Shown here piece by piece: positions 48,017 to 56,864 of a stretch of 61,291 nucleotides of DNA. The notes under the pieces are model-generated. The model did no database searches. It was not told the origin of the DNA and saw nothing but the letters and a program-made list of their open reading frames with translations. A program made the position numbers and the translations under genes. Origin of the DNA: Planctomycetota bacterium (GTDB lineage Bacteria; Planctomycetota; UBA1135; UBA2386); assembly GCA_014192625.1 (NCBI GenBank), contig BJHM01000025.1:1-61291 (forward strand), read 5' to 3'. How positions within the stretch are numbered: position 1 is the stretch's first letter; each line of letters starts with the position of its first letter.

Positions 48017-48793
48017 CTAGTGCGCGGTTATCCGCTGGGCAAACAACGCAACGCCTTCCCCGTATTCCATCTTCCAGCGCGGCAGCAACAACGGGTCGGA
48101 TGCCATTCTGGAGTTGCCGCCTTCGGCGAGCACGGCGAGGTGATAACCAGCTTCACGAATCGCGCGGACGACCCGTTCGTCCTGCAGGCCGAACGGATAT
48201 GCAAACGCATCAACTGTATGACCGAGTTCTTGTTCGAGTTTTTGTTTGGAGCTTTGCAGCTCGTGGTCAAGTTGCGCAGCCGTGAGCTGCCGCAGATCAG
48301 GATGCGACACCGTGTGGCTCTGGATTTCGTGGCCCTGTTGTTCGAGCGCCTTCACTTCGGGCCATGCAAGGTATGGCGAGCCGCCAACTGCACCGGTGAA
48401 CACGAAGAACACGCCGTGCATTTTGCGCGGTGCTAGATACTGCTGCGCTATGGCGGTGTCCTCGCCCCAGCCGTCGTCAAAGGTGAGCACGATTGGTTTA
48501 TCGGGCAAGGCGAGGCCCTGTTCGCGGTGCGCTGTTAGCTGCGCTAGGTTGATGGTGTGGTAGCCGTGCTCGACGAGCCAATCGAGCTGTGCGTTGAAGT
48601 CGGCTGGCTTCACGACCCAGGGTGCCCAGTCGGCTCGCGCCGGCCCCCAATCACCGACGTGGTGATACATGAGGATCGGGATGCTCGCTGGTGTTTGCAA
48701 AATGGGCGGCGAAGCGCAGGCAGAAAGCAGCATCACGAGTGCGGCGGAGATCCACGGAATGGGTTTTGCACGAATACGCGCGACTTTGGTCAT
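48017..48793 (-). CDS. Polysaccharide deacetylase lipoprotein
   Basis: 258-residue NodB-homology hydrolase. The signal ends in MLLSAC (lipobox). Metal and catalytic motifs are in order: ILMYHHVGDW, VLTFDDGWGED (catalytic Asp), and EIQSHTVSHPDL (the HxxxH metal pair). PFGLQDERVVRAIREAGYHLAV is the motif 3 region. It would deacetylate cell-wall or exopolysaccharide amino sugars. The ATG 48793 gives the lipoprotein signal; the frame is open to 48835. Confidence 0.9.
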   Translation of the reverse strand: MTKVARIRAKPIPWISAALVMLLSACASPPILQTPASIPILMYHHVGDWGPARADWAPWVVKPADFNAQLDWLVEHGYHTINLAQLTAHREQGLALPDKPIVLTFDDGWGEDTAIAQQYLAPRKMHGVFFVFTGAVGGSPYLAWPEVKALEQQGHEIQSHTVSHPDLRQLTAAQLDHELQSSKQKLEQELGHTVDAFAYPFGLQDERVVRAIREAGYHLAVLAEGGNSRMASDPLLLPRWKMEYGEGVALFAQRITAH

Positions 48794-48914
48794 GATGCGG
48801 GATGGTGCAAGTGTCATCACAGTTAGGCTAGTCATGCTGGGTTGTTGTCACCCGCAAAAGTTTGCGCTTTGGTCTTTGCCCAATAGCGTTGTGCGCTGGT
48901 TTGCGAACCCAATC

Positions 48915-50828
48915 ATGTCTAATGAACCTTTCCTGATTCTGTTTGCCGTCGCCTGCTTGCTTTGTGGCCCGGCTGGTGTCGTCCTTGCGCTGGTCCTGTT
49001 CACGCGCCAAAGTGCGATGCAAAACAGGCTTGAGGAGTTGCGCCAGAAAGACCACAGCCTGGCTCTGTTACTTGACGGCATTAGTTCTAAAGGGCTGCAG
49101 CCGGCAGCACCGCCCACAGCACCGCCCACAGCACAGCCCCAGGTGCAGCCGCAAAACCTCGTAAGCCCGCCTTTGGCCAGGCCACCTGCCAGCGAAGATG
49201 TTCTTTGCACAGGCCCTGCTGCCGCAGCGCGGCCAACACACCTAAAGAAACCGCCCTTCAGTTTAGAATCCGCCATCGGCATCCGCTGGTTTAACTGGCT
49301 CGGCATCGTGACGTTCCTCGTCGGCGTGCTGTTCTTCCTCAAATACGCATACGACAACGAATGGGTAGGGCCGGTGGGGCGGACCATCATCATCTACCTC
49401 GTTGGCCTTTTGGCGCTGGCGGCGGGGAGTCGCTTCCGGCAGCGCGGCTACGCGTTCGTCAGCAACGGAGTGAGCGCGCTCGGCTTTGGGGCCTGTTACG
49501 CAGCCACCTACTTTGGCAGCGTGGTTTACGGCCTTGAGTTCCTGCCGTTCACCGCGGCCTTTGGGATCATGTGCGTCATCACCGTCGCCTTTGTAATCAC
49601 GGCGCTGCGAAACCGTTCGCAGGCGATGGGTTTCCTCTCGCTCCTCGCTGGTTATCTCACGCCGGTCCTGCTCGCCTCGGCGGCGGATCGAGGCGAAGCG
49701 CTGATCGGTTACTTGACCCTGCTTGGCCTCGGCGCGTTTGGCATCGCCATGCGCGAGCGTTGGCGGGCCGTAAACGCCCTATCCTTAGTGGGCACCTATC
49801 TGCTCCTGCTCAACTGGTTTGCTCTGCACTACGAACCAACCAGGCTAGCTACGGCACTCACGGGCGTGTCGATTTTCGCGCTGCTCTTTGTCGCAAGGTC
49901 TGCCGTGCCGGCGCTCGTCCGAAGGCAGCCGGGCGCTGCCGAGGATGTTGCCTTCCTATTGCTCAACGCCATCGCCGCGTTTGCCTTTTACTACCGTCTG
50001 CTCGCGGTTGAGCACCGGCTCGCACTGGTCATCGGCATGGTTTTTTTTGGTGCCTGCCACGCGGTCCTGTTTTGCAGCTTGGTTACTCGTGTCGCTCGCA
50101 GTGCACCAATCGCGATTGTGAACCTCGTGCTATCCATGGCAGCGGTCACGATTGCGATACCGCTGCAGCTCGGGCTTTGGGGCATCCCGATCGCGTGGCT
50201 TATCGAGGGGGCGGCTTTCACCTACCTAGGCGTGCGATTGCGGGATCCTTGGCTCCGATTCGGCGGCATGGTCGCCCATGGTATTGCGGGCGTGTATCTC
50301 CTTTACAAGGTGGGGAACTTTCAGCCGGAGCCGTCCCCATTTTGGAACCCAACTTGCGGCACCTCGGCCGGTTTCGTGGTGGCCCTGTTCGCGTCCGCTT
50401 GGCAAAACTGGCAACTGGTCAAAGGCAGCCGCTCGTATAGCTTCATTGCTGTAGTGGAGGCAGCGGCAGGCATGGTGTTTCTCTGGGTGCTGCTATCGCG
50501 CGAGTGCTACGCGTATTTCTACAACCTGCAGCCGTTTTTGGCAGAGGGCGCAGCATTAGGCATGACGAGTCTCTCGGTCCTTTGGGCCGTCTATGCCGCT
50601 TTGCTGTTGGCCGTGGGCCTATTTTGCAACCTGCGATCCCTTCGTTATGGCGCGTGCCTGATCTTTGCGGTCACGCTCTTCAAGGTGTTCGTCGTGGACA
50701 TAAATGAGCTGCAGGCGGTCTACCGCATCCTCGCGTTCATGACGCTCGGAGTGTTGCTCGTGCTCGCCAGCTTTGCCTACACCCGTTTTGCGCGCAGTCG
50801 GACATCGAGCGAGCCGCCAAAGTCCTGA
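48915..50828 (+). CDS. DUF2339 polytopic membrane protein
   Basis: 637 residues with about 17-20 membrane segments. N-terminal segment, then a Pro/Ala/Gln linker with repeats of PTAP-type (residues 55-80), then RWFNWLGIVTFLVGVLFFLKYAYDNEWVGPVGR, the strongest block of DUF2339, and many hydrophobic helices ending in LASFAYTRFARSR. The function of the family is unknown. The ATG 48915 is preferred because it precedes the first helix directly. Confidence 0.8.
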   Translation: MSNEPFLILFAVACLLCGPAGVVLALVLFTRQSAMQNRLEELRQKDHSLALLLDGISSKGLQPAAPPTAPPTAQPQVQPQNLVSPPLARPPASEDVLCTGPAAAARPTHLKKPPFSLESAIGIRWFNWLGIVTFLVGVLFFLKYAYDNEWVGPVGRTIIIYLVGLLALAAGSRFRQRGYAFVSNGVSALGFGACYAATYFGSVVYGLEFLPFTAAFGIMCVITVAFVITALRNRSQAMGFLSLLAGYLTPVLLASAADRGEALIGYLTLLGLGAFGIAMRERWRAVNALSLVGTYLLLLNWFALHYEPTRLATALTGVSIFALLFVARSAVPALVRRQPGAAEDVAFLLLNAIAAFAFYYRLLAVEHRLALVIGMVFFGACHAVLFCSLVTRVARSAPIAIVNLVLSMAAVTIAIPLQLGLWGIPIAWLIEGAAFTYLGVRLRDPWLRFGGMVAHGIAGVYLLYKVGNFQPEPSPFWNPTCGTSAGFVVALFASAWQNWQLVKGSRSYSFIAVVEAAAGMVFLWVLLSRECYAYFYNLQPFLAEGAALGMTSLSVLWAVYAALLLAVGLFCNLRSLRYGACLIFAVTLFKVFVVDINELQAVYRILAFMTLGVLLVLASFAYTRFARSRTSSEPPKS

Positions 50829-50845
50829 TTTACGGCAAACGGCGA

Positions 50846-50995
50846 TCGTGCGGCGAACGTGCGGCGGTCGTGCGGCGATCGTGCGGCGAACGTGCGGCGA
50901 TCGTGCGGCGGTCCTGCGGCGATCGTGCGGCGGTCGTGCGGCGATCGTGCGGCGATCGTGCGGCGGTCCTGCGGCGATCGTGCGGCGGTCGTGCA
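50846..50995. repeat. 11-bp tandem array, 13 units plus a partial
   Basis: Thirteen consecutive 11-base units of consensus (T/A)C(G/C)TGCGGCG(A/G) run from 50846 to 50988, with a partial TCGTGCA to 50995 and a degenerate unit before. Only three positions vary and each uses two bases. The array sits between the DUF2339 stop at 50828 and the tRNA-Ala 3' end, both converging. One unit is close to one helical turn. The long open frames here are artefacts of the repeat. Confidence 0.95.
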
Positions 50996-51011
50996 GACCA
51001 CTCTGCCCACA

Positions 51012-51028
51012 CCCCCTTGGCGAGGGGG
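51012..51028. terminator. GC hairpin downstream of tRNA-Ala
   Basis: CCCCCT (51012-51017) and AGGGGG (51023-51028) pair around TGGCG, ten bases past the encoded CCA of the tRNA on the minus strand. No T-tract on that strand, so function is tentative. Confidence 0.4.
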
Positions 51029-51037
51029 GGATGAAAC

Positions 51038-51113
51038 TGGTGGAGAGTAAGGGGATCGAACCCATGACCTCGACAATGCCATTGTCGCGCTCTACCAACT
51101 GAGCTAACTCCCC
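51038..51113 (-). tRNA. tRNA-Ala(GGC)
   Basis: 76-base tRNA including an encoded 3' CCA. The anticodon stem CGACA/TGTCG encloses ATGGCAT, so the anticodon is GGC (alanine). The acceptor stem GGGGAGT pairs with ACTCTCC and gives G3:U70, the alanine identity pair, with discriminator A73. D-arm AGCTCAGTTGGTAGAGC and T-arm GGTTCGATCCCC regions are canonical. The neighbouring 5' side on the minus strand holds a hairpin (51120-51136). Confidence 0.97.
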
Positions 51114-51429
51114 ACCGGACCCTTGCTAAACAAGGGAATGCTATGCCTTTCAGCACCAGCAGGCAGTGGGGGAAAGTAGCGAGCGAACGGCAACATGCAA
51201 GCGGCTAGGTCTTTGGTAGCGGCGCTGCACGCGCAGCTCAGGTGGGTGGGGACCGCGCTGTTTCGTGGCGGAAAGAAAAGCAGTGCGGGCGATCCACCGG
51301 CTCGCGCGTGCGAAGTTTGGCCGGTTTCTGCAGGTTGCCGAGCGCGGTGTTCCGCGAGCAGTAAAGCGCGCGGCCAGGTTGCGTAGTGCTTGCCAGCGAT
51401 GGGGACGACAGCGATCCTGTTCGCCTCGC
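51114..51429. other. tRNA upstream region and glutamyl-tRNA synthetase leader
   Basis: 316 bases between the tRNA 5' end and the GltX ATG. A hairpin CCCTTG-ctaaa-CAAGGG is at 51120-51136, next to the tRNA. The gltX frame is open upstream to 51265, but its Arg-rich codons do not match the family. No other gene seen. Confidence 0.5.
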
Positions 51430-52974
51430 ATGATAAACCCGACTCCGCGCCTGCGCTTTGCCCCGTCTCCGACTGGTCCGCTGCACCTTGGTGGTGCGCG
51501 CACTGCCATGTACAACTGGGCCGCGGCCCGGGCGCTTGGCGGCACGTTTTTGCTGCGCATCGAGGACACCGATCGCGCGCGTTCCACAGATGCCTCGTTG
51601 CAGATCATCCTCACGGGCCTGCGATGGCTTGGCATGGATTGGGATGAGGGCCCGGAGCAGGGCGGCGCTTTTGGACCCTACAGCCAGATGCAGCGACTGC
51701 ACCTGTATCGCGCTGCGGCGGATGAGTTGCTGCAAAAGGGCCATGCATATTTGTGCTACTGCACACCAGAGGAGATCGAGGCCGGTCGCAAGGTGATGGA
51801 GGCTGCGAAGGCCGGGTTCATTGGCTACAACGGCCGTTGCCGCAATCTCACCGCACACGAGCGCGCGGCATTTGAGCAGCGGGGCCTAAAGCCGAACCTG
51901 CGTTTTAGAATGCCGGCAGCACGAGTACTGAAGGTGCACGACCTGGTGCGCGGCGAGGTCGAGGTCAACACCAAGGAGCTCGATGACTTTGTGATGCTGC
52001 GGCCCGATGGCGTGCCGCTCTACAACTTCGCATGCGTGGTCGATGACATCGGCATGAAGATCACGCACGTGGTGCGCGGCGAAGAGCACTTCCTGAACGG
52101 CATCAAGCAGCGCCTGTTGTTTGAGGCGCTCGGCAGCGAGTGTCCGCTCTACGCGCACATCCCGCTGATCCTCAACAAGGATGGCAAGAAGCTGAGTAAG
52201 CGCGATGCCGACACCAACATGCTCGAGTATCGCGACAAGGGCTACCTGCCGGATGCCGTGTTCAACTACATCGCGCTGCTCGGCTGGGGCTTTTCCGGCG
52301 AGCGCGATCTGTTCACGCGGCAAGAGATGGTCGAGGTCTTCAAGCTCGAGCACATTGGCAAGTCCGGGGCAAAGTTCGACGAAGAAAAACTGCGCTGGAT
52401 GTGTGGCGAATACCTGCGCCGCTTTTCAGCCGCGGACTGCCTGCAAAACAGTAAGCCCTGGCTCACGAACGCGGTGCCGCAAGCGGCCTTCACCACGCAT
52501 CCCGCGTGGCTCGCAAACATCATCGCCTGCTATCAGGAGCGCGTGGCGATCCTGTCGGAGTTCGCGCCAAAGATCGGCTGGCTGTTTGTCGATCTGCCAG
52601 TGCTCGACGAGGCCGCGCAGCAAAATCTCGGCAAGGATCAGGCGGCGAAGCAATGGCTGCTGCGCTACGCCGACCTGCTTGCCAACAGCAACCTGCCGCC
52701 GAGTTTTCCAGCCGACCGCACGGCGGCCGATGTGGCGGTGTCCCTGCCGACCAAAAAAGCTGCGGCTGTTGCGTCCTGTGCATTTGCCACGCCGCAGCAG
52801 ATCGAACAGGAGTGCCGCGCCTTCACCGAGCAGCTCGGCGTGAAGTTTGGCGACTTCGTGCACCCGGTGCGCGCCGCGCTGTCGGGCACCGACAAGGGGC
52901 CCGGGCTGTTCGACATCGTGTTCTTGCTCGGCAAGGACGCGTGCATAAAGCGGCTGCGCGCTGCCGCCAGCTGA
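51430..52974 (+). CDS. gltX: Glutamyl-tRNA synthetase
   Basis: Class I aminoacyl-tRNA synthetase, 514 residues, charging tRNA-Glu. The HIGH-type motif HLGG is at residues 19-22 in APSPTGPLHLGGARTA and the KMSKS-type KLSKRD near 257. RIEDTDRARS, VVRGEEHFLNG and LIPLILNKDGKKLSKR fit the family. The ATG 51430 gives the standard start MINPTPRLRFAPSPTG. Monocistronic; the rhomboid gene is convergent, 6 bases away. Confidence 0.97.
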   Translation: MINPTPRLRFAPSPTGPLHLGGARTAMYNWAAARALGGTFLLRIEDTDRARSTDASLQIILTGLRWLGMDWDEGPEQGGAFGPYSQMQRLHLYRAAADELLQKGHAYLCYCTPEEIEAGRKVMEAAKAGFIGYNGRCRNLTAHERAAFEQRGLKPNLRFRMPAARVLKVHDLVRGEVEVNTKELDDFVMLRPDGVPLYNFACVVDDIGMKITHVVRGEEHFLNGIKQRLLFEALGSECPLYAHIPLILNKDGKKLSKRDADTNMLEYRDKGYLPDAVFNYIALLGWGFSGERDLFTRQEMVEVFKLEHIGKSGAKFDEEKLRWMCGEYLRRFSAADCLQNSKPWLTNAVPQAAFTTHPAWLANIIACYQERVAILSEFAPKIGWLFVDLPVLDEAAQQNLGKDQAAKQWLLRYADLLANSNLPPSFPADRTAADVAVSLPTKKAAAVASCAFATPQQIEQECRAFTEQLGVKFGDFVHPVRAALSGTDKGPGLFDIVFLLGKDACIKRLRAAAS

Positions 52975-52980
52975 CGGCCG

Positions 52981-53859
52981 CTAGTCTTTAAAACTGCGCG
53001 CTTTTTTTAGCTCATCCACGACGCCTGCCGTTTCATCGTCATCGCCAACGGTCGCATCAAAACTAGCCGGTGTTTGCGCTGGCTGGGTGATTAGAAATGC
53101 CCGCCAGAACGCCGCGCGAAGCTCATCACGGCGCGGGCCTTTTTCGCAGCGATCCCATTGCAGCAGCAGGTAGTCAAAGCGGGTGACCGGCAACAGGGCA
53201 GATGCGAGCCCCGCCAAAAACAGCGCGCAGGCGGTTGCCTGCACGGTGCGCAGCGTCGCTGTCGGTGCGCTGCGGCCAGCGATAAAAAAGCAGCTGGTGA
53301 GCAAGCCGCCCGTGATCAGGCCGCCGATGTGGCCAGCGTTGCTGACAAACGGGATCAGCCAGCCGAGCACGAGGTTGACCCCGATGTTGCCCATCAGCGA
53401 GCGCGCCGCATGGTTGCCGAAGAAGTCGCCAGCGTGACGGCCGCCGCGCGCAATCAGGGCGAGCAATGCGCCCATCATGCCGAACAGGGCGCCCGACCCG
53501 CCGACCATCGGCGCGAGCGGATGGTTGAACAGGCACCCAAAGATGCCGCCGCCGATCGCGGTGACAATGTAGAGCACAGCAAATCGCACCGAGCCCATCG
53601 ACCGCTCGACGACCGGGCCGATCTGCATCAATGACATCAGGTTGACGAGCAGGTGGATGATGCCGCCATGCAAAAACGCGTAGCTGAGGAGCCGCCACGA
53701 TTCGCCGTCCCATGCGTCGATGCTGCGCAGTGCGCCATACGCAACGAGCGCCTCTGGAGTCGGATTGAATGGGTCGGTAAAAAACGCGAGCGTGAGGTAG
53801 GCAACCGCCACGAGGTAGGTGACCGGTGCCTCAAAGGCGCGGTCCAGTAGCTCGTTCAT
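52981..53859 (-). CDS. Rhomboid family intramembrane serine protease
   Basis: 292 residues, six membrane helices and a C-terminal cytosolic tail. Motifs: FLHGGIIHLLVNLMSL, GGSGALFGMMGAL with catalytic Ser in GSGA, and NAGHIGGLITGGLL with catalytic His. NH in the second helix (HLLVN) is also conserved. It cleaves membrane proteins. The ATG 53859 overlaps the stop of the TPR gene (ATGA), so the two are coupled and may work together. Confidence 0.93.
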   Translation of the reverse strand: MNELLDRAFEAPVTYLVAVAYLTLAFFTDPFNPTPEALVAYGALRSIDAWDGESWRLLSYAFLHGGIIHLLVNLMSLMQIGPVVERSMGSVRFAVLYIVTAIGGGIFGCLFNHPLAPMVGGSGALFGMMGALLALIARGGRHAGDFFGNHAARSLMGNIGVNLVLGWLIPFVSNAGHIGGLITGGLLTSCFFIAGRSAPTATLRTVQATACALFLAGLASALLPVTRFDYLLLQWDRCEKGPRRDELRAAFWRAFLITQPAQTPASFDATVGDDDETAGVVDELKKARSFKD

Positions 53860-54662
53860 TGCGCTGCCACCCGGCTGCCCCGGTTGAAAAACAACGCCAC
53901 CCTCGCCGTTGCGCGGTACCAGTTTTCTTCGGCCGTCAATCGCTGCTGCGCTGGCTCGGCAGCCGACCGCCAAGCCTGTCGTGCAGCTTCGTGTTCGCCG
54001 TTTGCTTTCAGTGCTTCCGCGAGCCAGCAGTGGCTCTTGCGATTGCCGCCGTGCGTTCGTTCATGACGGCGCAAAAGCACCAGACCAGCGGCTTTATCGC
54101 CAAGTTGGAAAGTGGTGCGACCGAGTAGCAACAAGGCATCCCCAAACCCGTGGTCGGGGGCGAGCTGTACTACCTGCGCCAGCGTTTGCTGCGCCGCTGG
54201 TCGCAAGCTGTAGCTCAGTTGGACCTGCGCGATCAGATACAGCGTGGCCGGATTTCCCGGTTCGAGATCGTTCGCGCGTTGCAGATGGAAAGCGGCTTGT
54301 GCGTGGTCGCCAAACTGCAGCGCGAGCCTGCCGATTTCAAGATGTCGTGCGGGGGTCTCAATGTGACGCAGTTCAAATAGGTTGCGCATCAGCGTCGAGC
54401 GATCCGTCGTCAGCATCAGGCGCAAGCGCGCAAAGCTGAGCCGGATGCCAGCTGGAATCGGCGGGAAGACCATCGCACCGATGGCGAGCAGCAAAAAACC
54501 CCACAGCAACACTGAGGTGCCAATGGCACCGACCTGCTGTGTGAACTCGACGGCGGCCACAGCAGTAGAGCAGTAAATCAGCCATAAAAGCACCGGCCAG
54601 CAGGCAAGGAGCCATAGGGCAGAGCAGCCAAGAATCACTAGCGGATAACGCACGTTATGCAT
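53856..54662 (-). CDS. Membrane-anchored TPR-like protein
   Basis: 268 residues with two N-terminal membrane segments (VILGCSALWLLACWPVLL and TSVLLWGFLLLAIGAM) and a C-terminal helical-repeat region fitting three to four TPR-like units (LALQFGDHAQAAFHLQRANDLEPGNPATLY, LLLGRTTFQLGDKAAGLVLLRRH, LAEALKANGEHEAARQAW). It is likely an adaptor. Translationally coupled to the rhomboid gene. Start chosen at ATG 54662. Confidence 0.7.
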   Translation of the reverse strand: MHNVRYPLVILGCSALWLLACWPVLLWLIYCSTAVAAVEFTQQVGAIGTSVLLWGFLLLAIGAMVFPPIPAGIRLSFARLRLMLTTDRSTLMRNLFELRHIETPARHLEIGRLALQFGDHAQAAFHLQRANDLEPGNPATLYLIAQVQLSYSLRPAAQQTLAQVVQLAPDHGFGDALLLLGRTTFQLGDKAAGLVLLRRHERTHGGNRKSHCWLAEALKANGEHEAARQAWRSAAEPAQQRLTAEENWYRATARVALFFNRGSRVAAQ

Positions 54663-54673
54663 GGTGCGCGCAA

Positions 54674-55891
54674 ATGTGGGGCACTGCAAGTGCGCGGTTT
54701 TGGTGGCCCGTGCGAGACAGTTTGTGCGGGCTAAGCTACTGCGTGCGAATTTTCCACCTGATCGTCTGCGGCTGGCTGTTTGTTGTGCCGTGCACGGCGC
54801 AAGTTGCCGGCACTCTGTTTGATGCCGTCGGCAAAGTGCTGCTAAACGACTACTGCGACGTGGCGTTCCGGCGCGGGCAATTGCCGAGGCTGCTTGCGGA
54901 ATACCGACCAAAGGCACAAGCAGCGCAGACCAGCATGGACGAACGCGATGTCGTGCGTCAGTTGCTTGCGCAGGTGCCCGCATCGCACTTGGCGCTCTAC
55001 AGCAAAGCCACCGCTGCGCGGCTTGAGGCCGAGATCACAGGCGAGCCGGTCAACACGCTCGGTTGCGTGCTGACACAGGTTGGCGACCGTTACTTTGCTG
55101 ACTCGGTCTATGACGGTGGCCCTGCCGCATTGGCTGGCTTGCGGCGCGGCGATGAAGTGATCGCGATCGACGGCCTCGTGGTGAAGGCAAGTCCGCGACT
55201 CGATTGGCGCAGTGATGATGCGAGGTCTGCTGGGTTCTCATCGCACGAACTTCTCGTGCAGTCCGGCGATCGTGTGTCGCTGCGGGTCAACTTTGACTCC
55301 GGCTGCCGCGATGTAGCTGTGGTTGCCGCGCCATTCTCCGGTTTTTTGTCGAGTAAATTCGGCGCTCGCAGCTTTGCAATCGGTGGCCAGCGCGCGCTGC
55401 TTCTGCATCTGTGGTTTGTCTATCACGGCCTGTCCTCTTCGTTGCTCAGCTATTGCGTTGCGGCAAATCCGGGTTGTCGCTCGTTGTTGCTCGACCTGCG
55501 CGGTCGTGGTGGTAGTGCGCTCGAATGCGCGCCGCTGCTCGCCACGCTGAAGGCCATGAAAAACCGTGGTGTTTCGATTGTCGCGCTGATCGACCATCGG
55601 ACGCGCAGTGCAAAAGAGATCATCGCCTACGAACTGCGGCGCAGCGGCATTGCCACACTGGTCGGCGAATGTACTGCTGGCGCCATGCTGCCTGCGACGC
55701 TGGTGCCGGTCGGCGCGGACGCCGTGCTGATGTATCCCGCATTGCGTGCGGGCAACTACTGCAAGGCGATCGAGGGCCATGGTGTGTTGCCGCAGCACGA
55801 AGTTGCCGATCCGTTTCCTGGCCGGCCGGGCTTTGATCCAGTGCTGGAGAAAGGCATCGAGGTCCTGCAAGCTACGCGCGTCGCCAACTGA
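54674..55891 (+). CDS. PDZ/S41-family C-terminal processing peptidase-like protein
   Basis: 405 residues: signal peptide-like start, a helical N-terminal domain, a PDZ domain (VLTQVGDRYFADSVYDGGPAALAGLRRGDEVIAIDG) and an S41 peptidase core (SLLLDLRGRGGSALECAPLLATL, then HRTRSAKEIIAYELRRSGIATLVGECTAGAML). The canonical Ser is at RSAKE, but the Lys of TxGK is Ala (TAGAM). Whether it is catalytically altered or of the Ser/His type is undecided. The start used, 54674, is the longest; ATG near the signal region are alternatives. Confidence 0.75.
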   Translation: MWGTASARFWWPVRDSLCGLSYCVRIFHLIVCGWLFVVPCTAQVAGTLFDAVGKVLLNDYCDVAFRRGQLPRLLAEYRPKAQAAQTSMDERDVVRQLLAQVPASHLALYSKATAARLEAEITGEPVNTLGCVLTQVGDRYFADSVYDGGPAALAGLRRGDEVIAIDGLVVKASPRLDWRSDDARSAGFSSHELLVQSGDRVSLRVNFDSGCRDVAVVAAPFSGFLSSKFGARSFAIGGQRALLLHLWFVYHGLSSSLLSYCVAANPGCRSLLLDLRGRGGSALECAPLLATLKAMKNRGVSIVALIDHRTRSAKEIIAYELRRSGIATLVGECTAGAMLPATLVPVGADAVLMYPALRAGNYCKAIEGHGVLPQHEVADPFPGRPGFDPVLEKGIEVLQATRVAN

Positions 55892-55910
55892 GTAAGCGCT
55901 GGGCATTGGC

Positions 55911-56046
55911 GAAGATCCCTGCCCGAAGTTCCCCGCCCGCGAAGATCCCCGCACGAAGTTCCCCGGCCGCGAAGTTCCCTGCCAGCGAAGATCCCCGGAC
56001 GAAGTTCCCTGCCCGCGAAGATCCCCGGCCGCGAAGATCCCCGCAC
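55911..56046. repeat. GAAG-based tandem array, 9 units of 14 or 16 bp
   Basis: Nine units of consensus GAAG(A/T)TCCC(C/T)G(C/G)(C/A)(C/G) occur end to end, starting at 55911, 55925, 55941, 55955, 55971, 55987, 56001, 56017 and 56033; units are 14 bases when the final GC is absent and 16 when present. The array fills the gap between the S41 stop at 55891 and the dioxygenase stop at 56047, which converge. Confidence 0.93.
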
Positions 56047-56853
56047 TCAGCGCGGCAGGCGTGCGCTTTCTGCGATGCGAGCGAGCACTTTCGGATCGTC
56101 GTTATGCGAATGGGTAAAGCCCATGCTGCGCTCTTCCGCCACGGTCGCTGCGCTGCGGTAGGCCAGCACGTAGCCACGGCGCCAACGGTCACTGTGGTTG
56201 CCGCTGCTGCCGTGCACGGTGCGTTCGTGGTGTACGGTCAGGTCGCCCGGTTGCAGTTCTGCATACTGCACGCAATCGCGCTGTTCGTCGACGACCGCGA
56301 CCATCGTGTGATTCTGATTGCGATCGCCATACAGCGGCACGTGTGGCCGCAGCAGAGGTTCGCGATGCGAAGCGCGCACAAAGCGCACCACGCCGTTGTC
56401 GGGTGCCACGTGGTCGAGTGCCAGCCAGAAGGACGCCGTGCGCGTGTCCTTGGTGCGGGGCCAGTAGCCGAGATCCTGGTGCCAGTGGAATACGCCCAGC
56501 GGCTTGTGCGGCGGCTTGGCGATCAATTGGTCATAGTCGAGTGCGATGTCATCGCCGATCAGTTGTGCTGCCGTTGCCCGTGCGCGCTGTTCGTAGACGT
56601 TGCCTTGCCACGCCGGGTGATAGCGGCGCGGCAGCAGCACATTTAGAATCGCAAAATCTTCGATTGGCTTCCCGTAATCGCCAGTCATGTCGCAGTAATC
56701 GCGGCCCTGCACCGGCAGTTCTCGGCGCAGGAAGCGCATGTAGGTAGAGGTCAGTTCGGCAACCTCTTCCTTGGTGAGAAAGTTAGGCAGGTGCACCCAC
56801 CCGTCAGCGTGGAAGGACGCGATCTGAGTCGCGGTCAGCGGATAGTTTGGCAT
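56047..56853 (-). CDS. Phytanoyl-CoA dioxygenase (PhyH) family protein
   Basis: Fe(II)/2-oxoglutarate-dependent oxygenase, 268 residues. The metal triad HxD...H is visible: HWHQDLGYW (about residues 121-130), then HERTVHGSSGN (about 211). WLALDHVAPDNG and LQPGDLTVHH fit the family. It could hydroxylate a small metabolite such as ectoine-like or lipid substrate; identity cannot be read. Located 11 bases after galT on the same strand, so a shared transcript is likely. Confidence 0.88.
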   Translation of the reverse strand: MPNYPLTATQIASFHADGWVHLPNFLTKEEVAELTSTYMRFLRRELPVQGRDYCDMTGDYGKPIEDFAILNVLLPRRYHPAWQGNVYEQRARATAAQLIGDDIALDYDQLIAKPPHKPLGVFHWHQDLGYWPRTKDTRTASFWLALDHVAPDNGVVRFVRASHREPLLRPHVPLYGDRNQNHTMVAVVDEQRDCVQYAELQPGDLTVHHERTVHGSSGNHSDRWRRGYVLAYRSAATVAEERSMGFTHSHNDDPKVLARIAESARLPR

Positions 56854-56864
56854 GGCAGTAGCGT

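Noticed and set aside
50846-50995. CRISPR array
   Set aside because: Units are contiguous with no spacers, and no cas gene is present.
50619-51156. Long reading frames with repeated Asp-Arg-Arg-Thr-Ile or Cys-Gly-Gly-Arg patterns over the 11-bp array
   Set aside because: They are translations of a short DNA repeat and of the tRNA; no start, ribosome site or family match.
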